Positions 33,848 to 44,243 of a DNA stretch of 64,000 nt are shown in pieces; position 1 is the first letter of the stretch; each line of letters starts with the position of its first letter. The notes under the pieces are model-generated. The model ran no database searches. It was not told where the DNA came from and saw only the letters and a program-made list of their open reading frames with translations. The position numbers and the translations under genes are program-made. The stretch lies in contig CAAEBN010000065.1 in assembly GCA_900754075.1 (NCBI GenBank), positions 1 to 64,000 of the forward strand, given 5' to 3'. The stretch comes from an uncultured Collinsella sp. (GTDB lineage: Bacteria > Actinomycetota > Coriobacteriia > Coriobacteriales > Coriobacteriaceae).

Positions 33848-34324
33848 TTAGTAGTTCTTGAGGAGCTCGGACACGGGCTCCTTGGAATCGCGCGTGGTGG
33901 TCTGCATCCAGCAGTCGACGCCGAGGCCAATGAGCTCCTCGAAGGCGGCCTTTTCCTCGGCGGTGACGGACATGTTCTTGTGCAGGCGATGACGCTGCTC
34001 GTTGAAGCGCATGCCGGAGACGTTCAGGTAGTCGAACGGCAAGCCGTTCTCGTGCAGCTTGAGGGCGTCGATGGGGTTGGTGAAGAGCACCATCGTGGCC
34101 TTCTTGAGCTCGGTCTTCTTGAGGACCTCAATGAACTTCTCGACACCGAAGACGGAGACCTTGATGTCGGGGGCGGCGAGGCCGGCGACGGACTTCTGGA
34201 CGGGGTCGTTGGCGACCTTATCCGAGACAATGATTGCCGATTCGATGCCGAAGTCGGGAATCCAAGTGGTGGCGACCTGACCGTGGATCAGGCGGTCATC
34301 GATGTCGACGAGTTTGAGTGCCAT
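33848..34324 (-). CDS. PTS mannose-family EIIB
   Basis: A 158-aa cytoplasmic EIIB. The phosphorylated His14 is in DDRLIHGQVATTW, and FTNPIDALKLHENGLPFDYLN is typical. It passes phosphate from EIIA to the incoming sugar. Gaps of about 80 bases to EIIC and 117 to EIIA are wide for a PTS operon but hold no clear promoter. Confidence 0.95.
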   Translation of the reverse strand: MALKLVDIDDRLIHGQVATTWIPDFGIESAIIVSDKVANDPVQKSVAGLAAPDIKVSVFGVEKFIEVLKKTELKKATMVLFTNPIDALKLHENGLPFDYLNVSGMRFNEQRHRLHKNMSVTAEEKAAFEELIGLGVDCWMQTTTRDSKEPVSELLKNY

Positions 34325-34441
34325 GATGTTCTCCTTTTCGTTTGCACGTTCCTTCAGTACCGTTTACGAATGCTCTGCTCGATCGAGGCGCCCACTCGGG
34401 GGATACGGGTGAGCGCCACTCGAATCGACGGGCTAACGAGC

Positions 34442-34882
34442 CTAGAGGTCCAAATCGTCCTCGTCTGCCTCCACGGCCGGAGCGGGAGCCTTGATCTCCT
34501 GCTGGGCCCCGGCGTGAGCGGCAGTGAGCTGGGCACGGACCGCGTCGGCGGAATCGAGGCCATCGCGGGTGAGCAGGAGCTCGACCGCAACGGGCATGGA
34601 CAGGCCAGTGTAGGCAACCATGTTCATGCCGTTGAGCAGGCAGCGGGTAGTCACGTTGAATGGGGTGCCGCCGTAGATGTCGCATAGGGTGACGACGAGT
34701 TCGCACTCGGCGCTGAGGGTCTCGTAAGCCTCGCGCATCTCGGACTCGAAAGACTCCAGGCTCTTCTCGGCGGTGAGACCAAGAGCGATGACATCAGGCT
34801 GCTTGCCCGCAATCATCTCGACGGCGCCGAGGGCGGCCTGAGCGAACTCTCCGTGACTTGCAAGGATGACACCGATACGCAT
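34442..34882 (-). CDS. PTS mannose/fructose-family EIIA
   Basis: A 146-aa EIIA with phosphorylated His10 in ILASHGEFAQAAL and the conserved VTLCDIYGGTPFNVT. It takes phosphate from HPr. The ATG at 34882 has AAAGGA at good spacing. It is the first gene of a roughly 8-kb operon: EIIA, EIIB, EIIC, EIID, sulfatase, maturase, sulfatase, TPR-like protein. A tandem TTCGTTCTG array lies in its promoter region. Confidence 0.93.
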   Translation of the reverse strand: MRIGVILASHGEFAQAALGAVEMIAGKQPDVIALGLTAEKSLESFESEMREAYETLSAECELVVTLCDIYGGTPFNVTTRCLLNGMNMVAYTGLSMPVAVELLLTRDGLDSADAVRAQLTAAHAGAQQEIKAPAPAVEADEDDLDL

Positions 34883-34911
34883 CTTCTGTCCTTTCATACT
34901 TATTAATTCTC

Positions 34912-34957
34912 TTCGTTCTGTTCGTTCTGTTCGTTCTGTTCGTTTATGTTCGTCTAT
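34912..34957. promoter_or_regulatory. TTCGTTCTG tandem direct repeats, likely DeoR operators
   Basis: Three exact 9-bp copies (34912-34920, 34921-34929, 34930-34938) and two degenerate ones (TTCGTTTATG, TTCGTCTAT) lie between the PTS operon and two divergent deoR-family genes. A TTGACC -35-like box on the minus strand (34969-34974) lies just upstream. A related TTCGTTTA with an opposing GAACAAACG occurs at about 35096-35123. DeoR proteins often bind such short direct repeats. Confidence 0.65.
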
Positions 34958-35144
34958 ATTTGTTTATTGGTCAAGAGATGATTTTTGGAATGAGCTCTAT
35001 TTACCTCCTATTTGATGGTTTTTTCCGTGAGCGTTATGTTTTGACCGGTGAAAGGTAATGTGCCTTCGTGAACGGTTTGCGTTTATTTATGTTGTTCGTT
35101 TACATTGAAATAAGAACAAACGCTCGATGAGGGAGTCGGCACTC

Positions 35145-35909
35145 ATGAAATCAGAACGCCAGCAGGCCATTCTCGACTTGCTCGATCAACATCATTCGGT
35201 ATCGGTAAACGAGATATCTAATACCCTATCTGTTTCGGATATGACCATCAGGCGTGACCTGGCCGAGCTTGCCGACAAGGGCCTTCTTGTGCGCGTACAC
35301 GGAGGGGCTCAGCTTCCACACTCCGCCCACGGAACAGCCCTTTCACGTTTGACCCCGCATGAGGAGAAACGTCGTTTTCAAGTTGATCAGAAACGTGCCG
35401 CTGCTATAGCCGCCGCCCAAACCGTCTCAGCCGGCGATACGATCTTTCTCGGTGGAGGCTCCACTCTCGAGCTCATGTGTTCGTATTTGCCCCAGGAGGA
35501 CATACGCGTCGTCACCAACAGTCTTCCCGTGCTGAACCTGCTAGCCGACAATCCACATATAGATCTATTCTTTGTTGGTGGCATGATGCGTCACGACACG
35601 CGAGTTTTCACCATGCCATACAACGGCCGCGGCCCCTACGGTCTATCCGCTCCCAAGGCCTACGTCTCGGCAACCGGTATTTTTGGAAACGAGGTCTTTG
35701 GCTCTCGTCCCGATGCAGCCATGGTCCTCTCAGACGCTCTTTCTCGAGCTCAGGAGCGTTATCTTGTTGTAGATGCTGAAAAAGTCGGAAGGCGCGACTT
35801 CTGCCTTTTCACCACACTGGAGGATATGACCGCGGCATTCATTAACGAGGACGCAGACCCCCGGACCATCGAGGCCCTCCGCGCCTATACCTCCGTCATT
35901 ACCGCATAA
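35145..35909 (+). CDS. DeoR-family transcriptional regulator
   Basis: A 254-aa repressor with the winged HTH (SVSVNEISNTLSVSDMTIRRDL, VRVHGGA) and the sugar-phosphate-binding domain (IFLGGGSTLELM, VVTNSLPVLNLL). It is divergent from the PTS-sulfatase operon and should control it, sensing an imported phosphosugar. The ATG at 35145 is preceded by GAGGGAG; an ATG at 35127 is less likely. A second, related regulator follows after 15 bases. Confidence 0.9.
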   Translation: MKSERQQAILDLLDQHHSVSVNEISNTLSVSDMTIRRDLAELADKGLLVRVHGGAQLPHSAHGTALSRLTPHEEKRRFQVDQKRAAAIAAAQTVSAGDTIFLGGGSTLELMCSYLPQEDIRVVTNSLPVLNLLADNPHIDLFFVGGMMRHDTRVFTMPYNGRGPYGLSAPKAYVSATGIFGNEVFGSRPDAAMVLSDALSRAQERYLVVDAEKVGRRDFCLFTTLEDMTAAFINEDADPRTIEALRAYTSVITA

Positions 35910-35924
35910 TCCAATTGGCAAGCC

Positions 35925-36686
35925 ATGCTTAAACCCGAACGTCACGAACAATTACTTGAGCTGTGCGCTCAGCGCGGAATGGTCACTGTTGCCCAAGCCG
36001 CAACAATCTTTGGTATATCTGAAATGACCGCTCGAAGAGACTTCGATGAGCTCTCGCGACGCGCTGGCGTCATCCGCGAGTACGGTGGCATCCGACTTTC
36101 AAGCGGCTCCCCCATTGCCGAAGAGGTCCCGTTTTTTGAAAAGCTCTCAATCCGCTCCCCTGAAAAAGAGCATATCGCACGCACCGCTGTCAACCTCATC
36201 AGAGAGCGCGACACCATCTTCCTCGGACCCGGTTCGACTTGCGCTCTCATCGCCCGTGCGCTGCCGCGCATGCGGCTGCGCGTCATCACAAACAGCATCA
36301 TCGTGCTGAACATGCTCCAGACGCGTAACGATGTGGAGATCTGGGCCCTGGGAGGACAGTATCGCAAACGATCGGGTTCTTTCGTCGGGCCCATCGCCGA
36401 AGATGCTCTCGCCCCGCTCGGTATCGACACTTGCTTTATCGGCACCAACGGCGTACTCGCCCAATCCATCTCCTGTTCTAACCTTGAGGAAGGACGCTTA
36501 CAGGCGCTCGCTTGCGATCGCGCCGCCAAGCGTTACCTTGTCTGCGATTCAAGCAAGATCGGACAGATGGACTTCTTCGGCTTCTTCAATCTCAATCAAA
36601 TGGACGCACTCATCACCGATGCAAATGTCAACGACAAACAGCGTTCCATGGTTCTCGAATCAACTCGCATCATCGTCGCAGAATAG
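35925..36686 (+). CDS. DeoR-family transcriptional regulator
   Basis: A 253-aa DeoR-type protein (MVTVAQAATIFGISEMTARRDF, IREYGG, then IFLGPGSTCALIARALP and FIGTNGV). It is clearly diverged from the regulator encoded just upstream but shares its domain plan. Two consecutive DeoR regulators facing one PTS operon could sense different sugars, act as heteromers, or one could control the lost agaS/nagA genes. A strong terminator follows at 36719. Confidence 0.9.
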   Translation: MLKPERHEQLLELCAQRGMVTVAQAATIFGISEMTARRDFDELSRRAGVIREYGGIRLSSGSPIAEEVPFFEKLSIRSPEKEHIARTAVNLIRERDTIFLGPGSTCALIARALPRMRLRVITNSIIVLNMLQTRNDVEIWALGGQYRKRSGSFVGPIAEDALAPLGIDTCFIGTNGVLAQSISCSNLEEGRLQALACDRAAKRYLVCDSSKIGQMDFFGFFNLNQMDALITDANVNDKQRSMVLESTRIIVAE

Positions 36687-36718
36687 GCCTGTTTTGATTT
36701 AGCTGGACACCACAGCAA

Positions 36719-36751
36719 AGACCCCGATTCGATAAAGCCGAATCGGGGTCT
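36719..36751 (+). terminator. Terminator after the two deoR genes
   Basis: AGACCCCGATTCG (36719-36731) pairs perfectly with 36739-36751 around a 7-nt loop, followed by CATTATT. It ends the plus-strand regulator transcript. The leading AAAG also allows weak minus-strand use. Confidence 0.85.
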
Positions 36752-36785
36752 CATTATTCGCATCAAATCGCAAATAGGTCAGCAG

Positions 36786-37013
36786 CTACTTCTCAGTGTA
36801 GACGCTCTCGCCACCGAGATAGGTCTCGACGAGGGATAGGTCGGGGTTGAGGACGACAACCTCACCCACGTAATCGGAGGTGCCGGCACCGGTGAGCACC
36901 ACATTGAGGCGACCGTCGCCCATGGCGCGGGCGTCGGCCAGGAACGCCTCGACGGCCTCAAGGTTATCCTTGTAGATGTTCAGCGTGTCAAGCCAAAGCT
37001 CGGGAGACGACAC
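36786..37013 (-). pseudogene. Fusion remnant: agaS 5' end joined to nagA 3' end
   Basis: A 75-aa frame. Residues 1-48 (SSPELWLDTLNIYKDNLEAV, then VVLTGAGTSDYVGE) match the N-terminus of AgaS-type SIS-domain sugar isomerases. The last 25 or so (VVVLNPDLSLVETYLGGESV) match the C-terminus of N-acetylglucosamine-6-phosphate deacetylase-type proteins (NagA/AgaA). The SIS core and all catalytic residues of both are absent. An in-frame deletion between neighbouring agaS and nagA genes best explains it. The product is unlikely to be an enzyme. Confidence 0.7.
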
Positions 37014-37044
37014 GTTGATGCCTGCTTAACTCTGCTCGCTCAGG

Positions 37045-37665
37045 CTAAAGACTTTGTTGAGGATCGATGATCTGCTGCAAGGTGAACTTACATTGGGACG
37101 TGTCGCATTCTTCTTGCGAATCCTCAAAATCAAAGATCATGATGGCGCAGTTGGGGAGCTTTGCTGGGAGTTCGAAGCCCTCTGGGGCGGCGGCTTTGAT
37201 GAATTGGCGGCTGGCGCTGCCGTGGCTTACTGCCAGGACGGTTTCAACATCATCGGCGCTCATGAGATTAGCGAGCGTGCTTACCATACGCTCTTGCAGC
37301 GCCTGACTTCCCTCCCCTCCGAAGGGGATTAAGTCCTCGCCCGGATCCCAGACGTCGGTGGGCAGGGCGTCGTGGGGGCCCTCTTCGAAGGTGCCGTAGC
37401 TGCGCTCGATAATGCCTTCACAGGGCTCGACTGCTGCGTCCGGGCCGAGGAGCTCGCATGCGACGAGACTTGCCGTGTCCATGGCTCGGCCTAAGGGTGA
37501 TGAGACCACTTTGTCGGGGACGGCGCCGTGGGCCTTGAGCCATGCGGCTGCCATTCCCGCTTGTTTGCGGCCCAGGTCGGTCAACGGTGAATCGCAGCGG
37601 CCCTGGACCAGCTTTTTGACGTTGAATTCCGTCTGGCCGTGGCGGAGTAGGTATAGGCGCTTCAT
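37045..37665 (-). CDS. Histidine phosphatase family protein
   Basis: A 206-aa histidine phosphatase of the phosphoglycerate-mutase-like branch. The catalytic His9 is in LLRHGQTEFN, and VSSPLGRAMDTASL and AVSHGSASRQF hold the other conserved Arg and His residues. Substrates in this family range from 3-phosphoglycerate to phosphosugars and metabolites; the exact one is not predictable. A decayed partial copy lies at 25.5 kb. Confidence 0.9.
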   Translation of the reverse strand: MKRLYLLRHGQTEFNVKKLVQGRCDSPLTDLGRKQAGMAAAWLKAHGAVPDKVVSSPLGRAMDTASLVACELLGPDAAVEPCEGIIERSYGTFEEGPHDALPTDVWDPGEDLIPFGGEGSQALQERMVSTLANLMSADDVETVLAVSHGSASRQFIKAAAPEGFELPAKLPNCAIMIFDFEDSQEECDTSQCKFTLQQIIDPQQSL

Positions 37666-37704
37666 GCTCTCCCCTTCTGTATAACTTGCTTTGCCGGCAC
37701 AGCC

Positions 37705-38865
37705 CTACTCGTGGGTATGCCCTACGCAGTCTTCGTCGATCGTAATCTTGGCAATCGACTTGGGGTATTCCGATTCGACCCTCTGGGCCAACGTGTGCTT
37801 CAGGTCCTCGGCGTCCATGCCCATATCCGAGGGTCGCACGCAGTCAAAAATCACATTGGTGTGCGTAGGGCCCGGCACACAGCGTAGGTCATGAATCGAG
37901 AGGCGGCTATCGATCTCTTGAGCCATAGCGTTGATGCGCAGGCGCATGCTCGCCACCTTAGGGTCGTCGGTCACGATGGGGTCGTAATGGAGCGTGACAA
38001 TCATGCCGTCTTCGACCCTAAACGACTGCTCGATGTTATCGAGCGTGTCGTGGCTTTCCAGCGGGCTGGCCTCGGCCGCCATCTCGGCGTGCGCACTTGC
38101 AAACTTCCTGCCCGGGCCGTAGTCGTGAACCATCAAATCGTGAACGCCCAAAACGCCGGGATAGCTCATGATCTTGTCTCGAATGTGCTTGACCAGCTTA
38201 GGATCGGGCGACTGGCCCAAAAGCGGGCTCACCGTATCTTGAATAAGTTCAAGGCCGCTCCAGCCAATATAGGCGCCAACGGCAAGGCCAACCCATGCGT
38301 CAAGATTGATGTGCGTCACCTGCGAAACAATCGCACATGCCAGCACGGCGCCTGTGGCAAGGACATCGTTCTTGGAATCCTGCGCGGTCGCATGCAGCGT
38401 CTCGGACTCGATACGATCGCCGAGCTTTTGGTTGAGGGCCGCCATCCAGAGCTTTACGACCATCGAAAGCGCCAGGACTGCCACCAGGGCAAGCGAGAAC
38501 TCGACAGGTTCGGGGTGAATGATGCGCTCAACCGAGGACTTCACCAGCTCAACGCCGATCAGCAGCACGAGCGCCGCCACGACCAGACCCGAGAGATACT
38601 CGTAGCGGCCATGTCCGTAAGGATGCTCGGGGTCCGCCGGCTTGCTCGCAAGTTTAAAGCCCAGCACGCTCACAATGTTTGAGCTGGCATCGGACAGGTT
38701 GTTCATGGCATCCGCCACAATCGAAACCGATCCCGACAGCACACCAATTGCGCCCTTCGCAGCACAAAGCGCAACATTAGCGAGAATACACACCATGCCC
38801 GTCAACGTGCCCACGCGCGCACGGTCGCCCTGCGCACGACGAACGATCCACTCGACCATCTTCAT
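37705..38865 (-). CDS. Cation diffusion facilitator (CDF) transporter
   Basis: A 386-aa CDF protein with about six membrane segments. Metal-binding residues are visible in IVADAMNNLSDASSNIVS and in HATAQDSKNDVLATG, the HxxxD site in the later segment. The His-containing loop HPYGHGRYEY and a cytoplasmic C-terminal domain with HDLMVHDYGPGRKFASAHAEM complete it. It exports zinc, manganese or iron, driven by protons. The start at 38865 is uncertain (GGGGG at short spacing); 38859 is also possible. Confidence 0.9.
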   Translation of the reverse strand: MKMVEWIVRRAQGDRARVGTLTGMVCILANVALCAAKGAIGVLSGSVSIVADAMNNLSDASSNIVSVLGFKLASKPADPEHPYGHGRYEYLSGLVVAALVLLIGVELVKSSVERIIHPEPVEFSLALVAVLALSMVVKLWMAALNQKLGDRIESETLHATAQDSKNDVLATGAVLACAIVSQVTHINLDAWVGLAVGAYIGWSGLELIQDTVSPLLGQSPDPKLVKHIRDKIMSYPGVLGVHDLMVHDYGPGRKFASAHAEMAAEASPLESHDTLDNIEQSFRVEDGMIVTLHYDPIVTDDPKVASMRLRINAMAQEIDSRLSIHDLRCVPGPTHTNVIFDCVRPSDMGMDAEDLKHTLAQRVESEYPKSIAKITIDEDCVGHTHE

Positions 38866-38940
38866 CAGCCCCCACGGTACTGCCTATATATATCTATTGC
38901 TCAAACGGATTGTAGTGTAGCCACTTTGTCCTTCAGATAC

Positions 38941-38976
38941 AAAAAGGCCGCGACCCACACGGGCCACGGCCTTGGA
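38941..38976 (-). terminator. Terminator of the PTS EIIC gene
   Basis: AAGGCCG (38944-38950) pairs with CGGCCTT (38967-38973), extended by G/C pairs inside. On the minus strand a TTTTT run follows. It ends the transcript of the EIIC gene at 39012 and possibly the whole fatty-acid operon upstream. Confidence 0.8.
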
Positions 38977-39011
38977 GCATGGCAAAGGAATCGTCCTTGT
39001 GTCGCACAGGT

Positions 39012-40226
39012 TTACGCGCTTACTTCAGCAGCGCTCGCCACTGTTTCGGGCGAATCGGCTTCGTCTTCTGCCACCTGCCCCTTCGTCGGTACCACGCCAA
39101 AGCAGTAGCTCAGCGCCGCAGACACCGCAAATGCCACACCGCCGGCAGCGCAGCACCACAGCAGGTTCGAGATGCCGCCCGTGGCAAAGCCAATGACCAT
39201 GAGGACATTCGTCATGCCGATGGTATAGGCCGTAACGTGGCCCACGGCCGCAACAAGGCCTCCGACGGCGCCGCCAATGGCCATGCACGTCAGGCACCTG
39301 CCATATTTAAAGCCGCAACCGTACAGCGCCGGCTCGCTTACGCCGCCAAGAACACCCGAGATTGAATAGCCCAGCATGAGCGCCTTCTCGTCCTTATCCG
39401 CAACGCGAAGCGACGCGCCAAAGGGCATGCCCCAAACGGCGAACGTTGCCATCGTCGCGGCGATCAGGATGCACGAATCCGTTCCCACACTCATAAACTG
39501 CGCATAGGCGAGCGATAGGACAACGTTGCTGACGCCGGCGATCTTTAGGAACTCCCAGCCCGCGGCAAGCCCCATGAGCGTGAGCAGCGACACGATGCCA
39601 CCGGAATTGCCAAGCATAAACATAAGCTGGCCCAACAGCATGCCCAGATAGCTGCCCGCCGGCGCCGTAATGCACAGCGAAACCGGAACCATGACAAGCA
39701 TGGTTGCAAACGGAACGAACGAAAACGCCACGGCCTTAGGGATAACGCGCTTAAAGAAACACTCCACTCGCCATAGCACGGGCACCGAGATGAGAACCGG
39801 AATAACAGTCGTCGTGTAATCGTTGACCGGCGCGGGAAGCAGACCATACACGGAAGTCATCGATGCCCCCGTCGTCGATGCGGCATCGACGAGCTTGAGC
39901 AGATCGGGCGCAATCAATACGCCGCCCAGCATCATACCCAGCTGCTCCGAGCAACCGAGCTGGCGGGCGGCCGCCCAACCAAGATAGATGGGCAAAAAGT
40001 AGTAGCCGGCGTTATAGAGCCAACTGTAGAACAGGCGATAGATCTCGGAATCGGCAGACCACAGGCCCAGCATGCCTTCGCCCATAATGACGGCGACGGT
40101 GCGGAACAACGCCGCGCAGACAATAAACGGCAACGCCGACATCATGCTTTTGGACAGATAGTCCACCACGGCCATGGCGTTTGATGAGACCGTCGTTGTA
40201 AACGTGGTGTTGGAAACTTGTGACAT
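39012..40226 (-). CDS. PTS EIIC (glucose/beta-glucoside-type), EIIC domain only
   Basis: A 404-aa membrane EIIC with about ten hydrophobic segments. The motif GVLGGVSEPALYGCGFKYGR corresponds to the conserved GITEPA-type sugar-binding loop of glucose/beta-glucoside EIICs. No EIIB or EIIA domain is attached, so it needs partners encoded elsewhere. It lies 40 bases after accDA in the same orientation, an odd place for a sugar carrier. It may be expressed by read-through of the fatty-acid operon. The start MSQVSNTTF at 40226 has GGAAAGG upstream. Confidence 0.88.
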   Translation of the reverse strand: MSQVSNTTFTTTVSSNAMAVVDYLSKSMMSALPFIVCAALFRTVAVIMGEGMLGLWSADSEIYRLFYSWLYNAGYYFLPIYLGWAAARQLGCSEQLGMMLGGVLIAPDLLKLVDAASTTGASMTSVYGLLPAPVNDYTTTVIPVLISVPVLWRVECFFKRVIPKAVAFSFVPFATMLVMVPVSLCITAPAGSYLGMLLGQLMFMLGNSGGIVSLLTLMGLAAGWEFLKIAGVSNVVLSLAYAQFMSVGTDSCILIAATMATFAVWGMPFGASLRVADKDEKALMLGYSISGVLGGVSEPALYGCGFKYGRCLTCMAIGGAVGGLVAAVGHVTAYTIGMTNVLMVIGFATGGISNLLWCCAAGGVAFAVSAALSYCFGVVPTKGQVAEDEADSPETVASAAEVSA

Positions 40227-40266
40227 GGAACGCCTTTCCCAATGTGACATGCGGGCTGCCCCTTTG

Positions 40267-41977
40267 TCACATCGTGCGGTACTGACCGATTGCGCGGTAC
40301 TTTTCGTAGCGGAGGTTTGTGAGGGTCGCCTCGTCGAGCTGCCCAAGCGTATCGAAGGCATCAAATGCCGAGGACATGACGGCACCGGCGATCTCCTCAT
40401 GCGACAGGCCCCTATCGTCAACAATGCCGTCGATGATGCCGAGCGCCAACAGATCGGGAGCCGTGAGCTTCAGCGCCTCGGCAGCCTCATTCGCGCGGTC
40501 GGTATCCTTCCACAGGATCGACGCACAGGCCTCGGGGCTCACGACCGAATAGGCCGAGCTCGAGAGCATCAGGATGCGGTCGGCCACGGATAGCGCCAGC
40601 GCGCCACCAGAGCCGCCCTCGCCTGTCACCACCGAGACAATCGGCGTCTTAAGGCCGCTCATCTCCATGAGATTCTGGGCAATCGCCTCGCCCTGGCCGC
40701 GCTCCTCGGCACCGATGCCGCAAAACGCGCCCGAAGTATCGACCAGGCACAGAACCGGTCGACCAAACTTTTCGGCCTGGCGCATAAGGCGACGCGCTTT
40801 GCGATAGCCCTCGGGATGCGCCATACCAAAGTTGCGGTGCATACGCTCTTTAGTCGTGGTGCCGCGCTCGACGGCGATAACCGTCACGGGTCGCCCGTCC
40901 TTCCAGCCGATGCCGCCTACCACGGCAGCATCGTCGCCAAAGTAACGGTCGCCGTGCAGCTCCACAAATCCATCCAGGCCCAGCGAGATCATCTCGCCCG
41001 CCGTGGCACGATCTGCCGACCGCGTCTGTTTGACAATTTCGAGTGCGGTTTTTGGCGCGGCCGAGCGCTTGAACAAATGTCCCAGCTTTTTGCCGCGGCG
41101 GCCCGTATGCACAATCTCGTGCGGTGCCCCCAGGCCGGGCGCGTGCCCTTCGTGCAGCGCCAGCAGCTCGCCTACCGTGAGCGCAACCTCGCCACGCGGT
41201 ACAACGGCATCGCAAAAGCCGTGCTCCAGCAAAAACTCGGAACGCTGGAATCCCTTGGGCAGGCGCTTGTGCATGTTCTGCTCGATCACGCGCGGGCCGG
41301 CAAATGCCGTCAGGGCATCGGGCTCGGCCAGGATAATGTCGCCCTCCATGGCAAAGCTCGCGGTTACGCCTCCGGTCGTGGGGTCGGTGAGCACCGTGAT
41401 ATACAGGCCGCCCGCCTCGCTATGGCGCCTAACCGCCGCAGAAATCTTGGCCATCTGCATAAGAGATGTCACGCCCTCCTGCATGCGGGCGCCACCCGAT
41501 ACGGTAAAGCCAACGACCGGCAGTCCCAGCTCGGTCGCACGCTCAAATGTGCGGCAGATCTTCTCGCCCACCACGGAACCCATCGAGCCCATCATAAAGT
41601 TGGCGTCCATAAAGAAGAGCGCCGTATCGCAACCGCAGATTTTGCCTCTGCCGCACACAACGGCATCGCGCTCGCCCGAACGCTCGCTCACGCTCTTGAG
41701 CTTGTCGGCATAGCCGGGAAACGAAAGGAAGTCCTCCGGCGCCAGACTGGCATCCCATTCCTCAAACGTGCCCTCGTCAATCGTCATGCGCATGCGGTCG
41801 CGACCGCTCACGCGAAAATGCTTGCCGCAACGGGGGCAGACCTCGAGGTTGTCGTGCAGGCGTGTCTCATCGATCACACGGCGGCACTCCGGGCACTTGA
41901 TAAACACGTGGCGCGCGGGAAACTCGGCGCACGACTCGGTCATCGGCCCCTCGAGGACGTTGACCGTCTTCGCTTTT

Positions 41978-41991
<14 letters not shown>
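40267..41991 (-). CDS. accDA: Acetyl-CoA carboxylase carboxyltransferase, fused beta-alpha (AccD-AccA)
   Basis: A 574-aa fusion. Residues 30-290 are the beta subunit with its zinc ribbon (C33, C36, C52, C55) and SGGARMQEGVTSLMQM. Residues of about 310-574 are the alpha subunit (FVELHGDRYFGDDAAVVGGI, GEGGSGGALAL, SPEACASILWKD). It transfers CO2 from carboxybiotin to acetyl-CoA, giving malonyl-CoA. Fused carboxyltransferases are known in several lineages. The start overlaps the end of accC, so the two are translationally coupled. All four carboxylase parts are encoded in this one operon. Confidence 0.93.
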
Positions 41992-43321
<1,330 letters not shown>

Positions 43322-43331
43322 GGAGCCTTCC

Positions 43332-43754
43332 TTAACTTTCGTGCATGAGTGCAAAAGACATATCGGCGCGGCAGCAAACCTCACCGTTGACGCTCGCGGT
43401 ACCCGTCGCAAAGCGAAACGGCCCGCGCGCACGCGTGATGGAGCACACCAGATCCACCGTGTCGCCCGGGCGCACCGGACGCTTAAAGCGCACCTTGTCC
43501 AGACTCGTGTAGAACGGCGTCGCGCCGCGCGCCTCCTCATCGCCCATCAGCAGCACGCAACAGTTTTGGGCGAGCATCTCGCACTGAATCACGCCGGGGA
43601 CCACCGGGTTTCCCGGAAAATGCCCCTGCAGAAAGTACTCGTCGCCCGTAATCGTGATCTTGCCGTGGGCCTCGTCGCCCACCAGCTCGGCCTCGTCGAG
43701 CAAAAGCATCGGTTCGCGATGCGGCAACAGTTCCTTAAGCTCTTCTTTGTTCAT
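43332..43754 (-). CDS. fabZ: 3-hydroxyacyl-ACP dehydratase
   Basis: A 140-aa hotdog-fold dehydratase. Catalytic His45 is in FLQGHFPGNPVVPGV and Glu59 in QCEMLAQ. It removes water from 3-hydroxyacyl-ACP in each elongation round. Its place between accB and accC is typical of Gram-positive FAS II operons. The ATG at 43754 was chosen over a GTG at 43763. Confidence 0.96.
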   Translation of the reverse strand: MNKEELKELLPHREPMLLLDEAELVGDEAHGKITITGDEYFLQGHFPGNPVVPGVIQCEMLAQNCCVLLMGDEEARGATPFYTSLDKVRFKRPVRPGDTVDLVCSITRARGPFRFATGTASVNGEVCCRADMSFALMHES

Positions 43755-43763
43755 GGATATCAC

Positions 43764-44240
43764 CTATCCGATCCTCATGAGGCAGCTGCCAAACTCCACG
43801 AGGTCGCCGTCGGCCACGCAGATCTCGAGCACCTCGCCATCCACCTCTGCCGTCACCTCGTTGAGGACCTTCATGGCCTCGATGATGCAAAGGGTCTCGC
43901 CGGCTTTGACCTTGGAGCCCACGTGCACAAACGGCTCGTCGCCCGGCGCCGGGGCAGCGTAGAAAACGCCGACCATGGGAGCAGTCACCTCGGTGCCCTT
44001 AGGCTCCGGCGCGGCGGCAGGTGTCTGCGCGGCGGGTTCCGGTGCGGCGGCAGGCATGGCGACAGGGGCCACCGCCGGAGCAGTCACGGCACTCGGCATA
44101 GGCATGGGCACGGCAACCGGCTGCGCGGCGCTCGCGCGCTCGAGCTCGACCGCGGTGCCATCGGGCTCCTCAACGCGTACGCGCGTGAGACCGCGATCTT
44201 CCATAACATCGGCTATCTCGGCAAGTCTTTTGGAATCCAT
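43764..44240 (-). CDS. accB: Biotin carboxyl carrier protein
   Basis: A 158-aa BCCP. A flexible Ala/Pro-rich linker (about 40-82) leads to the biotinyl domain with EAMKV; Lys124 is the biotinylation site. Biotin is attached by the ligase encoded divergently at 49.6 kb. The C-terminal domain is complete. Confidence 0.96.
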   Translation of the reverse strand: MDSKRLAEIADVMEDRGLTRVRVEEPDGTAVELERASAAQPVAVPMPMPSAVTAPAVAPVAMPAAAPEPAAQTPAAAPEPKGTEVTAPMVGVFYAAPAPGDEPFVHVGSKVKAGETLCIIEAMKVLNEVTAEVDGEVLEICVADGDLVEFGSCLMRIG

Positions 44241-44243
44241 GCT

